DNA from: Beverwykella pulmonaria
Lineage: Eukaryota > Ascomycota > Dothideomycetes > Pleosporales > Melanommataceae
Reading direction: 5' to 3'
Assembly: GCA_001599595.1 (NCBI GenBank)
Contig: BCHH01000008.1
Span: 1,326,362-1,390,361, forward strand
DNA: 64,000 nucleotides
Shown: positions 23,320 through 35,708 of the stretch, in pieces
Layout of the letters: every line of letters starts with the position of its first letter
Numbering within the stretch: the stretch's first letter is position 1
The notes under the pieces: model-generated
Seen by the model: only the letters and a program-made list of their open reading frames with translations
Told to the model about the DNA's origin: nothing
Database searches by the model: none
Made by a program: the position numbers and the translations under genes

Positions 23320-24014
23320 ATCCGACCTTCGATTAAGAGTTAAACGAAGTAGATGTTGGACAAGGAAGCGCATGTGGAGGGTTGGACTATCGTTACAATT
23401 GAGCACAGCGTAATTACTGGTCTGATCTGATATGGGCGAGTCATTGCCTTTTTTACTGCATGGATGCTATTGTCCTTTATTATTGAGAGCCCTTTGTTTG
23501 GAGGTTGAATCTGTTTGGTCTGATTTGGTCGTCTGTATTTATTCATTAAAGTTTACATGCAAAGCTACTACTCTACTTCTTCTGGTCGTTCATCGCCGTT
23601 GAGGCGGGGTATAATAATGCAAATGCCCAACACAAGGAAATATATACAAGAAATGTCTGTCGGTCCTTTCCATTGATGCTTTCAACGCTTTTCAAACTTC
23701 GCTACCTCTTCTTTCTCGCTCATGCTCTGTGTACTTCGGTGCTTCTCGCGCGTAATGGTTGTGGTCGTGGGTTTTCTTTTGTAGGTGTATTGCGGAAGGA
23801 AATAGGGGAGGAGAGACTGGCGTTGGATGATGCTCTTGTTGTCCATGAGATTGGTCTTCTTTCTATAGTGTTCTGTCGGGGTATGTTCTGATTGGTTGGT
23901 AGCAAGACATGGTGGATGATCATAGTAGAGCGTTCTGATTTTTCCTAGTACATGTCAGTATCGTTTTATACGCTCTGATCAAGACAGAACATACTGTTCA
24001 TTCTCCCTGCCGTA
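23320..24014. other. Convergent 3' intergenic region
   Basis: It separates the 3' ends of two converging genes. I see no coding exon. Confidence 0.5.
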
Positions 24015-25076
24015 TCACGCCGCCCTCCAAACACTGATACGCTTCTCATACATCTTCTTCATAAAATCCAACCCATGCCAATCCATCCCCTCTCTACTCA
24101 ATCTGCCCCAGTACGCCTTCTCCGGGTACGCGGGCGGCGGCACCGCCTCCGTATTATCCAGCTCGTACACGGAATATGTAGTGCTCTTGCTCCAGCGGCT
24201 CTGGGGCGTAAGCGTCACGTCGTTTGTCTTCTTACTATTGTTCCGGCTGAGAGTGCTGCGCACGCTGAACCAGCGGCGCGGGGAGGAGGGCTTGTCGGTT
24301 AGGTACGCGGACTTGGTCGAGGGGGAGGACTGTTCGAAGTAGAATCTCCAATGCAGGAACCAATTCTGCGGCTTTGTGGAGGGGTGCCGGGCGAGGGTGG
24401 GCGATTTCGGTGGTGGAGTTGGTGGAGTTGGACCACACTGTGAGGAATTGGAGCCCATTTCGTACACGTTGAGGTCCACGGCTAGATGTTGGCGCGTTGC
24501 TCGCTCGCGCTTCTCACGTTCGGCACGGCGGGCCTCAATGATTTGGTTGCGGGAGCGTTCTATCGGTGTGATGGGCGAGACGTCCATGGGACTGTTGGTT
24601 GTTGGTAAAGGATTGTTTTGGTGGCTTTCTTCGGCACGCATGCGTTCCCAGAGCCAGCTTCTTCGACCGTTGCTTCGCCTCTTGCGCTCTGTGTTTTCTA
24701 GTTCAAACACAGGCGTTGTGCTCTTCTGCCATGGCCAGCGGAATTTTGGACGCCAACTCACTAACCGGCGCCAGTTCCATGTCCAGGGCCAGGAGAGAGA
24801 GGATGGCTTGGGGAGGCAGAACCAAGACCCCGATTTTCCTTTTCGCATGCCCAGGAAGAAGAAGAGGCCTGCACAGAGGATGATAGACAGCGTTATGCAG
24901 ACGTTGATTCCGATTTTACGGGAGTTTGGGCTGCGCTTCGAGAGTGTGTTTGCCGAGCGGATTGGGAGTACGGCTGGTGGAAGGAGTGTGATTGGTGCAG
25001 CATCGGTGCAGGTAATGATCGTAGAGGAGAGGAGCAGAATAAACGATGGTAAAGACAGCGCTGCCATATTGCTCAT
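24015..25076 (-). CDS. Single-pass membrane protein with disordered cytosolic tail
   Basis: One exon of 354 residues from the ATG at 25076. A signal peptide (SNMAALSLPSFILLLSSTI) is followed by a short external segment, one membrane helix at about residues 55-77 (IGINVCITLSIILCAGLFFF), a Trp-rich basic region (WPWTWNWRR, KFRWPWQKSTT), and a long polar tail. The tail repeats a short motif: VFELENTE, VYEMGSNSS and VYELDNTE. A helical basic segment (IEARRAEREKRERATRQ) lies between copies. This suggests a type I surface protein with a cytosolic part that carries repeated docking motifs. No known family is recognised. The ATG at 25067 is an alternative start. Confidence 0.7.
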   Translation of the reverse strand: MSNMAALSLPSFILLLSSTIITCTDAAPITLLPPAVLPIRSANTLSKRSPNSRKIGINVCITLSIILCAGLFFFLGMRKGKSGSWFCLPKPSSLSWPWTWNWRRLVSWRPKFRWPWQKSTTPVFELENTERKRRSNGRRSWLWERMRAEESHQNNPLPTTNSPMDVSPITPIERSRNQIIEARRAEREKRERATRQHLAVDLNVYEMGSNSSQCGPTPPTPPPKSPTLARHPSTKPQNWFLHWRFYFEQSSPSTKSAYLTDKPSSPRRWFSVRSTLSRNNSKKTNDVTLTPQSRWSKSTTYSVYELDNTEAVPPPAYPEKAYWGRLSREGMDWHGLDFMKKMYEKRISVWRAA

Positions 25077-27178
25077 CAACACACAAGTATATCCCTCCTC
25101 AATAGCAGACACGAGTCTCGACCAGGCTTGACAGGTGATCGGCCAACACCTCCCAGCTTTGGACCCGGCACATCTTCATACTTAAACTTCCCATCGCACA
25201 TGCACCGAGTTACGCCTCTTTCCCTCGACCTGCGTATCCCGGATCGGCCTTGTACGATTGCGGCGATGGGTGGTTGTTGAGCACAGCGCAGCCTCGCTTC
25301 GCCGCTGACGTGTGCTTCCAGAAGAAAAGCTACTGGTACAGCCCATACCATTCAGGGCGTAGCCATTTTGTTCTCGTTGGACAGGGACTTTTTGTGAAGC
25401 AGGAATTGGCCCCAGGCCAATAGTTTTGTCGTGCGTGTGATGGCTCGTTGGGGCATGTTGGGGGGCGAGGTCGTGTTTCAGGATGTGTTATTCCCCGAGG
25501 GAATTACTAAAACCGGTACTTTTTGGGCGAGGTGGAGGGAGTCGGGATTGGAAATGGATAATTTGGTTAGGAGGATTCGTGTTATGCACTGTATGCGGCT
25601 AATGGTTGAGTTAATTAATGGAAGCACATGATATTCAAAATCCAGGGTTCTCGTATACTGCATAACGATTTGAACTTGTAGATACGTTTCATATTCTCAT
25701 AAAATACAACTGTATTCCCATCTACCTTATACCATTAGCACGTCCTTTCTTACACATCCGACAACAGTAGTACTACTGCCCTCCCTTCGTTTTCGCGATT
25801 CCATGCCCCCGCGCATTCCCGATTGTGAAACCTTTCACAAACAAACCCCTTGCACAAATCCCAGGACCAGATCTGTGGCGCTTTACCTCGCCCCCGGTGT
25901 TGGTCTCGCCACGACCAAAATTTTCCATCAGCGAGACATCTCGACGCCTTCTGACCAACCAGCCAGCCCCGAGCTCCGTATCCTTGGTTCCCGAAGACCG
26001 ACGCCGGGGGGCGCGCATTTCATATAGTAGCGTGGGTCTTCCTGCCTATTGTACGGATCTGATATTTTCATCTTTTGATCTTTATTCCCTGCTCTGATCG
26101 ATTGAACAGATGGAAGAGAGACGTTGAGATCGGGGTGGAGGTGTGAGCGTTTTGGTGGATGACTATTCTGAATATAGATTAGCGCACATAATATGATTGG
26201 TTGTTAACGATAGTTCCGCCAATCGGGTTTCTACCTGACCCTGTCATGTCATGCCATCCATCACCTAGCTGGAGGTCAACATCTACACAATGTACTATCT
26301 TGAGGGTGAGAAAGAATCCTGCACGGTAGACAGTAACAATCCAGTACCTAGCGTAATCCGATTGGCTGTGAAAATGAAAGTGTCTCTCATCAGCGTTCCC
26401 CTGAAACTTGTACAACAGTACAAGTAATTATAAGAACGGATGCCATCCCTCCGAATATCGCCCCGCCCTGCCCGCAGTGACATAGAAGCGGGCAAGCCTT
26501 TCCCATGGAGAAATAAAGTTGCTAAAAATGAAGCTCTTGCTTATTTTCACGCTATTGCTGCGGAGGTAACAGGTCGGGCGCTACCAAACAAATTTTCATG
26601 ACTGCCATGCTTTCTTCAGAACTGCGTTCGTGATCATGCGACAAATAAATCTGGCGGTTGATGTAATTGTTCTGATATGTGAGCTGATTTCTCGGCATTG
26701 GTAACTACACAGCCACCTAGATCACTTTTAGAACCGACCACTGCGGTGCGGTAGAAATGTTGTGAGCTTTGGTTTGTCGCACCTCAAACATGAGAGACGA
26801 AATCACGCGCTGGTGGTGAACGGAAAATGACGCGAGATAGAAAGGTGTGAATCAGCCGTGAAAGAAACCTTCCCGACACTCGGTGCAGTGTGCTCAACAG
26901 GCTATCCAACTCCAAATCTAAACCAAAAAAGGATTGTTACCTACGTCCCCAACAACACGACAACAGAAGACAGTGACTGTGTACAGAGTGTATAGGATGT
27001 CTCTGGAAAATCCCCAGAGACCAGAATCACATCCGTGTTGGTATTTCCTAAACCCAAAGGTTCGAGAATTGATGCCTTCACAGCTCCCGCATCAATGCCC
27101 ATGCCCATGCCTACACCCGTATATATACCTACCAGCGCCTTACTATACAATGAATTATGAGAGCTTCATCTATTTCTA
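25077..27178. other. Gene-free stretch
   Basis: About 2.1 kb between the membrane protein start and the 3' end of the DDHD gene, including the promoter of the former. I find no coding exon or repeat that can be supported. Confidence 0.45.
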
Positions 27179-30100
27179 TCATTTATCCACGTCATCCGTG
27201 CTCTTGCTACTGCTATTCTTAAAAACTCTATTACGCGCCAAAAGCTGTGAGATCATAAAATGCGACACATCTTCATCGGCCCAATATGCAAGATGTGAAG
27301 CAATACTGGCCAACAGGGAGATGTCGAAAGCCTACATATACGTTAACGGGAACCTTTGACTAACGCAAGAAGAGCAAGTTACGAGCGAATGAAGGACCTG
27401 GAGACTCACCCCCTCTTGAATGCTGTAATCGACCCTGCCATTCGCATTCAGGGCCCTCACTTTCGCCTCCTCCTTCCTCAACTTTCGGCTCCGCTCCTCT
27501 AATTCTTGCCACTCTAGATCCTTCTCGATATCCCAATCACCATCCTCGCTTTCTCCAACTTGTCTCCCCTTCTGGAAACCAGAGTATAGGGTCTCGATCT
27601 CGGAGTCGATGAGCGTGGGTGGATGTTCGCCCTCGACGCCGGGTGCAATTGGCTCCTCGCCCAGCCTTCTCTTTCTCTCCTCGTTGATAAAGGCTCTTGC
27701 AGGCTCCTCGGGAGCCTGTGTGACGTCGGTAGTGGTATTCTTATTAGCGCCAACCGAGAGTGGACGCGACGAGCGCTGGCCGTGGGTAAGATCAGAACGC
27801 ATGTTCCCGGCGTCTGTCCCCGAAAGGCCAAGGCTGCGGTTCAGAAGACCACTGGCAATGCCTGAGCTAACCGACGACCAAAAGTCGGTGACACCCTGAC
27901 CCACTCGCGCTCCTATGCCAGTCAGGCCTTGGGCAGTAGGACCACCAAAAATTCCTTTCTTGGTATAGGGAAGAGGTTGTGGCTTCAAGGTTGACATAAC
28001 CGGCGAGATGAGAGGTTCAAGGCGATAGCTGATGGGGTCTGTGGGATGGAAGATGTTGAATACCTGTTTGCACAACGGCGATGACGTGGTCACGTCAAAA
28101 AGCGAAGCTTGCAAGAAGGGATCATCTAGCGGACTGGCCGGGGTTTCTGGTGGAACGAAAGAACTAGAAGGTCTCCCAGCAATAGTTCGCCCTTTGAGCA
28201 TTTGAAACAGGCCAATAGGCGACCCTAAAGCGTAGAAATCTTCAACCTCGAAATCAAGCTTCAGGTTCTCTTCCGTGGCACGACGGCGTTTGCTTGATTG
28301 CGAATGCGGCTTTGAGTGTTCGACCTGCTGCTGGCACAAGAGGTCAAACATGATCGCCGATCCAAGCGAATGCCCAACGAGGCTAACTTTGCCCTTGAAA
28401 GAGGGATTGCGCTCCTTAAATAAGCGATAAATGCAATTGCACTCTTGCAATACTATGCGGGAGATGTGGCCTTTGTAAGCTGGGCTCTGGTAGAGCAGAA
28501 TGTCAAGTGCGAGATCGGTGAGTAGATTGCGAACAGCCGGAACGCCTTCAACAGTTATGTCTTCCAAGTTGGGATACTCGTGGTCATCAAAATCGATATC
28601 GCCAAGGTCATGCTCTTTACGGTTATGCTTCAAGCTCTGCATCGGAAAGTCTAACTTGTGTCGCCAGCAGATGGGAATGACTTGGACTCGACTGTTCTTG
28701 AGCTCCGCGTCGACTTCGGAATTGAGGGCTTGTAGATCAGGGGAGTTTGCATATACGGACTTGAGAGATTTTCTCAGCGTGTTGACATCGTGGATGAAGT
28801 TGATGCTTTCCAGACGCATCCCTAGTCGTTGACCGATGCCGTGAGTGACGAGTAGCAGATGCTCGATTTCTCGGCCCTGCTCGTCCTTGCTCTGATCTTT
28901 GTAGTCCTCGCGCATCTCCTTTTCATCGCGCTTCCGGATCGCTTCTTCTTGCTTTTCTGAATCCTCGGGTCGCCCGGACGTCATCAGAGAGGACATATGT
29001 CTTTCCAAAGTTTTCCTTCTAGCGACAGACGGGGAGTGTGCCTCCGCACTGTCATCTGAGGCAGTGTCGGACGAAGCCGTCGTTGGACGTTGGTTTGCGT
29101 CTTCCCCATACGCCAAGGAAGGCGTCACTGGCCGGTCTTTGGCTTCAGTTTTACCACCGTCTTTGGTGGAGTTTGCTTCCTTCTTCTTTTCAGGGTCGGC
29201 ATATCCACGAATGAACTTCACCCCGGCGTAATGCGCGCCTCCGGCAAACCTTTGATACAAGGTGCCCCCCATGCGAGATAGGAAGTCGTCCGTCAAGACC
29301 CAGGCGGTTTTTTCATCCTGATACGTTACGACGGAGTTCATGTACGCGCCAAAGAGACGGTAGGTGCGGGAACTGTCGTCTGGAGATGCTGATGTGGCGA
29401 GCTTCTCAGCCGCTTGTTTATCATCGGCTTGCTCCTTGTTTGCTTCGGCTTTGAGATTATCGTACGAGGACTTGGGGGTGACTGGGTTGGATGTCGAATC
29501 GCGCCCTCCAAAGGCTGCTTTCCGATAGTCGTCACCGCCTTTCGCGTTCAGTGAGACAGGACGCGTGCGTGGCTGCGAAACGGATCGCTTTTCGGGTTGC
29601 TTTGCAAAGCGCCATGGCTTAATTTTCAGGTATCCCTCTTCAAGCTGGGTAGCTAGATGCTCGTCACATGGATCCCCGTCTTGCTGAAACCACGTTCCCC
29701 TTTTCACGTCGTACACGGGCCCAAGCCAGTATGTAGGCGCAAGCTCGCGGGTTTCAATCTCCACGTCGAACAAATAGTCCTCGTTGACAGGGACCTTTGT
29801 GCTCGTCTCCTGGGGGTTGTCCTTTTGCTCAGGGGCGGGCGAGGTCGGACTGAGGATCCCTCTTCTCTGGTCGGCAGACTCAGCGTCGTCGGAGAGCTTC
29901 CGGAAGGCGGCCTCGATGGAGCGCGAGTCGCCTGAGGAGAATGCTATCCATTTCTTGGGTCGGGGTCCGGGCTTGTCAGGCGGGGGCGGGGCGACTTTGG
30001 GGGGGAAGGGCTTTCGCTTGGGGATCTGGAGGCATGCTTAGTGCTGGTGGAGGGCATGGAAGTGGGGGTGTTCACTCACATCGACGGCATGGAACCACCT

Positions 30101-30340
30101 CACTGCGAGCGGCGGGCAGTCTCTAGGGTACTTTTTCAGACTCAAGCCGTGTCGGCGGCTGACTGTGTGATCGCTTGCCCTCTGTGCACCGATCGCCGGC
30201 AGCTGCGGCTTGTCCTCGTCGTCGTGCTTGGGCGTCTTTGGTGTTGAGGGCGGTTTCGGGGTGGAGCTGCGGGAGCCCCAGGGCGAGAGGGCGTTGATGC
30301 CGACGGACAGGAAGGTGGGCTTGTTCTCGGGAGTTGACAT
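27179..30340 (-). CDS. DDHD-domain phospholipase (PA-PLA1 family)
   Basis: Three exons (30340-30080, 30025-27410, 27331-27179) give 1,009 residues. The N-terminal part has the WWE-like VRWFHAVDIPKRKP segment and GPVYDVKRGTWF. The hydrolase core includes HLLLVTHGIGQRLG and the lipase motif GHSLGS with Ser640. The DDHD region starts near DFYALGSPIG and continues through NIFHPTDPISYRLEPL, GRVDYSIQEG and YWADEDVSHFM, which supplies the Asp/His residues that name the domain. Related intracellular phospholipases A1 act on phosphatidic acid and mitochondrial or ER lipids; yeast Ddl1 is the nearest named type. Long Ser/Lys/Glu-rich linkers are typical of fungal members. The final exon is recognised because it restores the conserved C-terminus. 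The gene looks intact. Confidence 0.92.
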
Positions 30341-31058
30341 GGCAACGGGCGACACGGCGTCGCCGCCAATGCTCTGTTTGGAGGGCCAGTTCGCGGGGTG
30401 TGGGTGAGGTGATTGGATTGGAATGAGCTTGAGGAGGTGGAACTGCTCAGCGAGGAGCGAGAAGACTTTGGTGCGTGCGCGAGGCAGTGCGATGGTTGTT
30501 TGGGAGGGTGGCGAGGTGTGAGGTTTGACGTCCGAGGCGTGAGTAGAGCGTATGCAAGTGAGGGATGGCGGATAGCGTTGTGATTGAGACAGACATTCAA
30601 TCACCCGCCGTCGTCATTCTCCAGCATCAGATGCTTGCATTGCGGCGCGTTGATGAAACCCCACGTCCGGCCTAGCGCGGGGCAGGAGCTCCCCCTCGTA
30701 TTCGCACCGCCGATGCTCGCCCACCGATTTCGATACGCGCTTCATTAGGGAAATAACCTCCTCGAGGTATAACTCTCTGCGCCTGCTAGATATATGCCTT
30801 TATCTATGCCCTTCTTAGGCAATGTTAAATGCCGTCGTTATTGTTAGAGAAGCATACCACATACAGTGTATGGATCTGCCCACGTATTATTCCTCGATCG
30901 GACCAATTAAGCTTCTTCGTATTCGTACCACTAACGTTCCCGCGCTGTCGCTGTTAGCGATCCCTCAACACCATATCCTCCACTACGTGTATACATGTAT
31001 TCTCGAGACACTGGTATAGAACAAAGATCATGGAGCGCGATGCCAGTAAACTCTTTAT
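30341..31058. other. Promoter side of the DDHD gene
   Basis: No coding exon is seen. It lies between the DDHD start and the degenerate reading frame at 31059-31522. Confidence 0.45.
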
Positions 31059-31522
31059 TTACTCCAGGCTCTCAGCCGCCTGCTCGCCTCGGCCCTTGTA
31101 GCTCCCCACCACGAACTGGACTTTGGCTCGGTCTTCGAGGCTCCGTTCAGCCAATGCATGGGTCGGAGCCATGAACTATCCACACGGCTCCGCAAACTCG
31201 TGCGCGCACTTGGGGTTTGGTGAGGGAGTGGGTTCGTAGAAGCCTACATGGAAGGGTACAAAGCCATCTTTGTAGAAGCTATCTAATACTCTCTCCTGTC
31301 CATCTCAATACCGCTCGGCCAAACAGCTTTCACTGACACAGAGACTTTATTCAAGGGTAAGAAAGACTATTTACAGAGAAGAAGTGGTACGAACCATACT
31401 TGCACTGATCCAGGATCGAATTGTGGAGACCCCGAAGGCGGAGAAGCCCCGTAGCGGTCTCTAGCGTAACGGCGAAAATCAAGCCCACCAATTAGGCACC
31501 GCTGTCTTCGGTTGCCTTTCAT
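31059..31522 (-). pseudogene. Possible degenerate gene with one in-frame stop
   Basis: An ATG at 31522 opens MKGNRRQRCLIGGLDFRRY. A possible intron ends at a CAG near 31305, and the joined frame continues GFVPFHVGFYEPTPSP to a TAG, then resumes for 38 codons (KVQFVVGSYKGRGEQ) to a TAA at 31059. The composition is protein-like, but no family is recognised and a frame of this length with one stop can arise by chance. Confidence 0.28.
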
Positions 31523-31831
31523 CCTGAACCGCACTCACATCCATGAACATTACAGAGCGAGAGAGCGGAGCTGCACCGTTTGGGTCGTCTAGGCCTCTCT
31601 CGGCTTCAAGGTACCGATATTATGCAATGATCATCTTCCCACTCAATACGGAGAATATGGTCCTACCGCGCGCGGACCCGGTAATATTAATCAAGTGCAG
31701 CCGGAGAAGATTTACATGCACGCCATTGCACGTAGTTCAGAGCTATGTTAGGAATTCATCAGTACAAGAGGAGGACGATTGGGCTCTGCGTCTTGATCTC
31801 CTCAGCCGGAGATCACTGAAGGACTCCAGCT
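31523..31831. other. GH3 gene promoter
   Basis: This is the immediate upstream region of the GH3 gene. No motif beyond general composition can be supported. Confidence 0.45.
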
Positions 31832-34242
31832 ATGCCTTCCCTTAAGAGCTTCGTGTTCGCTACATGCCTGATCTCCACATCCGTCCATGGCTTCGACCTT
31901 GTCCGCAGGAGAGATGCCCTCAATGCAACATACAAAGACCCTTCGGCTCCTATTGAGGCTCGCGTTTCCGACCTGCTGTCTCGTATGACCATCGAGGAAA
32001 AGACGGCCCAGCTCATACAGGGCGACATCTCCAACTGGATCAACACCACCACCAATGCCTTTAACTATAGTGGCCTGGCGTGGAACATGGCCGAGAGAGC
32101 TGGCCAGTTTTACGTGGGATATCCTATCGCCCAGTCCTGGATCAGCAATGGCATCAAGAAGGCCCAAGAATACATCGTCCAAAACACGACGCTAGGCATT
32201 CCGGCTTTTGTACAGACGGAGGGAATTCACGGGTTGTTGGTCGGAAACGCTACTATCTTCAACAGCCCGATTGCGCATTCGTGTTCTTGGGATCCGGAAC
32301 TGGTGCAGGAGATGGCAGGCATCATTGCAAAGGAATCCCAGGCACTCGGCGTCAACCAAGTCTTCGCTCCTCTCGCGGACCTGGCTCGCGAACTCCGATA
32401 CGGCCGGGTGGAGGAAACATACGGCGAAGATCCCCATTTGGTCGGCGAAATGGCATACAGCTATGTCAAAGGCGTGCAAGGCGGCAATGTTAGCGCAACC
32501 GTCAAACATTTTGCTGGCTTCTCCATGCCAGAGCAAGGATTGAATACAGGGCCCGTCCATGGTGGAGAGCGAGAACTGCGGACAACATGGCTACCACCCT
32601 TCAAGAGAGCAATTATCGATGCTGGCGCGCACTCCATAATGGGATCATATAATTCCTATGACGGTATTCCCACGATTGCAGACCATCACCTCATGACCGA
32701 CATCCTTCGCGAGGAGTGGGGATACAAGTACTGGCTGACGTCCGATGCCGGGGCTACTGATCGTCTCTGCTGCGCGTTCAAGATGTGCCGATGCAAGCCC
32801 ACCGTCGACTCAGAGGCTATCACTTTGTATGCACTGCCTGCTGGAAATGATGTTGAAATGGGCGGCGGCTCCTACAACTTTAAGAACATTCCCCAGTTAG
32901 TGGAGGCTGGAAAACTGGATATCAGCGTTGTGGATACTGCAGTTTCCAGGCAGCTCAGGGCCAAGTTTGCAATGGGCCTGTTTGAACAGCCCTACCGTGG
33001 AGTGTCGGCGAACCAGACTAAAGAGCTGATTCATACAGCAGCGAATGTCGCAGTGGCGAGGAGACTAGATGCGGAGTCCATCGTGCTGCTAGAGAATCGA
33101 GACTCTACACTCCCTCTGAAAAAGGATGCACACGTTGCCGTCATTGGACCCATGGCGGATTTCATGAATGTACGCAGCTCCTTTACCCCAATACCTTTCA
33201 CTCTCAAAGTGCTGACCGCTCTTAGCTTGGTGACTACGTAGTCTACCGCTCGCAATACAATCCCTCCAACGTCACACCCCTCCAAGGCATGCGCAACGCC
33301 TCCACAGGCACAATCTCCTATGCACAAGGCTGCGAACGCTGGTCCTCAGATGAATCTGGATTTCCCGAAGCTGTGGCCGCCGCATCATCGGCCGACGTGG
33401 CAGTCGTGCTCGTGGGCACCTGGTCCCGCGACCAAAATGAGCTATGGCAGGGCCTCAACGCCACCACCGGGGAGCATGTTGACGTGTCCTCGCTCAACCT
33501 TGTTGGTGCCATGGGGCCTTTGGTGCGCGCTATCATTGCAACTGGTAAACCCACCGTTGTCGTATTCCAGTCCGGAAAGCCCGTCACCGAGCCCTGGATC
33601 TCTGCGTCCGCGGCGGCTGTAGTCCAGCAATTCTATGGAGGCGAACAGGCCGGGAACGCGCTTGCGGACGTGCTATTTGGAGATGTCAATCCGAGCGGAA
33701 AGCTGTCTGTCAGCGTGCCCCACGACGTAGGAAGTTTACCAATATTCTACGACTACCTGAACTCCGGCCGTGGTTCCTCCTCAGACGAAGGCCAGATCCT
33801 GGATAACGGCACATTGGTCTTCGGCCACCAATACGTGCTCGGTACACCCCAACCCCTCTATGAATTCGGGTACGGACTTTCATACTCAAACTTTACTTAC
33901 TCGGACGTCACACTCTCCCACTCCACTGCTTTGGCGACCGACACCATCACCGCCTCCGTCAGCGTGACAAACACGAGCCCAGTCGACGGGAAGGAGGTTG
34001 TGCAGGTCTATTTGCAGGATGTAATTTCCTCAGTTGCGGTGCCGAATTTGCAGCTTAAGGGGTTCAAGAAGGTGCTAATTAAGGCGGGAGAGACAGTCAA
34101 GGTGGATGTGGAGCTGAAAGTTGCAGATTGGGGACTATGGGATCTGAGGATGCAATATAAGGTCGAGCCGGGCGAGTTTGTGGTGTACGTGGGGAGTAGT
34201 TCGGGGGATTTGAGGGGGAACGGGACGGTGGTTGTGTCGTAG
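31832..34242 (+). CDS. Secreted GH3 beta-glycosidase (beta-glucosidase/beta-xylosidase type)
   Basis: Two exons (31832-33169, 33226-34242) with a 56-nt intron give 784 residues. A signal peptide (MPSLKSFVFATCLISTSVHG) precedes the GH3 N-terminal barrel, with RVSDLLSRMTIEEKTAQL, EETYGEDPHLVGEMA and VKHFAGF. The nucleophile motif is LTSDAGA, with Asp305. The second alpha/beta domain carries SIVLLENRDSTLPLKK, VAVVLVGTWSRDQNE, and GNALADVLFGDVNPSGKL. A fibronectin-III-like domain (TITASVSVTNTSPVDGKEVVQVYLQD) closes the protein. Such enzymes remove glucose or xylose from cello- or xylo-oligosaccharides outside the cell. Substrate preference cannot be settled from motifs. There are many N-glycosylation sites. 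Confidence 0.94.
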
Positions 34243-35708
34243 AGGGACCCATGATTCGTGTTAGATAATTTATGGAGGATACCTTCTCCAAAACCTTTTG
34301 GGTCTTGCTGTGATTTCTTTTATTCGCATTTCGTACCCGGAAAGGACTGAATATGTTCAAGATATGGGACAGTAGATCAAAGGGCCGTGCGTTAGTTGGA
34401 CTAACCACCCGACTTCCAAGAAGCCGATGCTCGGCAATGCGGTGTAACAATTACCACGCTCTTGTCTCCAGCTCTCTAGTCCATGCATGGACTGAACTGT
34501 ATTGCTTGATTGGGCAAGACGAACGAAACGAAAACTGAACGTAAACATTAATGTCAGCCTGTTTTGCAGTCTCACTTCTCAACTCACTTGTCTTTGTCCT
34601 GAGCACTTTGCAGTCTGGACACGGCTGGCTTCTCAATAGCAGACTCCCATTACTTCGTTCGATGATCCGCCTGACTTTTGAAGGCCGTGACATCACCACA
34701 TCATTCACGCATACATAACTGCCCACCTCCCTCCACATGCATTAAGACCCACATTGATTTGATAGACATATGTTATGCTTTGGAAGATAACTGTATGCTA
34801 TGCGCAAAGGTCATACGTTCGTGGCTTCGTCACTCTTGCGGTTGTTTTGCTTTCAAAGGTTATGGCCCTCCCCACCAACGATTGTGAACCATTTCTTTTT
34901 GTGCAAAAAGTGAAGTCGATAGACTCGGAGTTTGTTGTCTTTGTATAACGGGAGTTGTAGCGAGTGTGTGCTGGGGTAAAACAGGGATGCCTTCTGTAAC
35001 CGTTTCAGCCTTATCGATAATGTTGGAAAGCCTCACATCCGGCGCACTCACCCTTCATGCCTCATCCGAGTTTCAGGGCGTCTCCTCACCAACCTTAACC
35101 TCCAACCTCTTCAATTCTCCAATTACGTGTCTCAACCACCCCCACCAAGCCTTGGGAGTTCGCACAAAACCCACGCGGTGCCCCCCCCACCGGAAGCCCA
35201 GCACCCCGGATATGCGTTCAGGTCCTACCCGACCGACCCAATCCACGCCTCAGGTTCACCTGCAACGCGTAAGGTGCCTGAAGCACTGACCCGTAATATC
35301 TGGTTTGTGGGCCTTTTTCTCCATCGAGCGTCATCGGGTGTGGCGGCCTAGACCCATTGCCATCACACATCGGACTTTTTGGGCACGCATACTGTTTTCG
35401 AGAACGACCGATTGCCCGGCGCCGAGCAACCTTGGACGCAGGAAGAACACGGAAGGGTGGTACGTGACATGATATGATGCATGTATGCACGCCCGGATGC
35501 CGCCGTCATGTGGCACGTATGGTACATATGTATGCAGGACTGATGCGCTGTATGTTGTTTGAGCCTGGTAATCTGCAAAATTCAGCCTGAGTTACAGTCG
35601 CTCGTTTTCTCTCTTCACGCGCTCTGAGAGCTGCTGCCGGCTGGTTCTGTGCGTTAGACTCTTCGCTCTATTAACATCTTCTGTGTACGAGACAGACAAG
35701 AGATTGAT
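34243..35708. other. Gene-free stretch
   Basis: About 1.5 kb between the GH3 gene and the four-helix membrane protein. Short frames on both strands have no recognisable features; a C9 run occurs near 35182. Confidence 0.45.
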
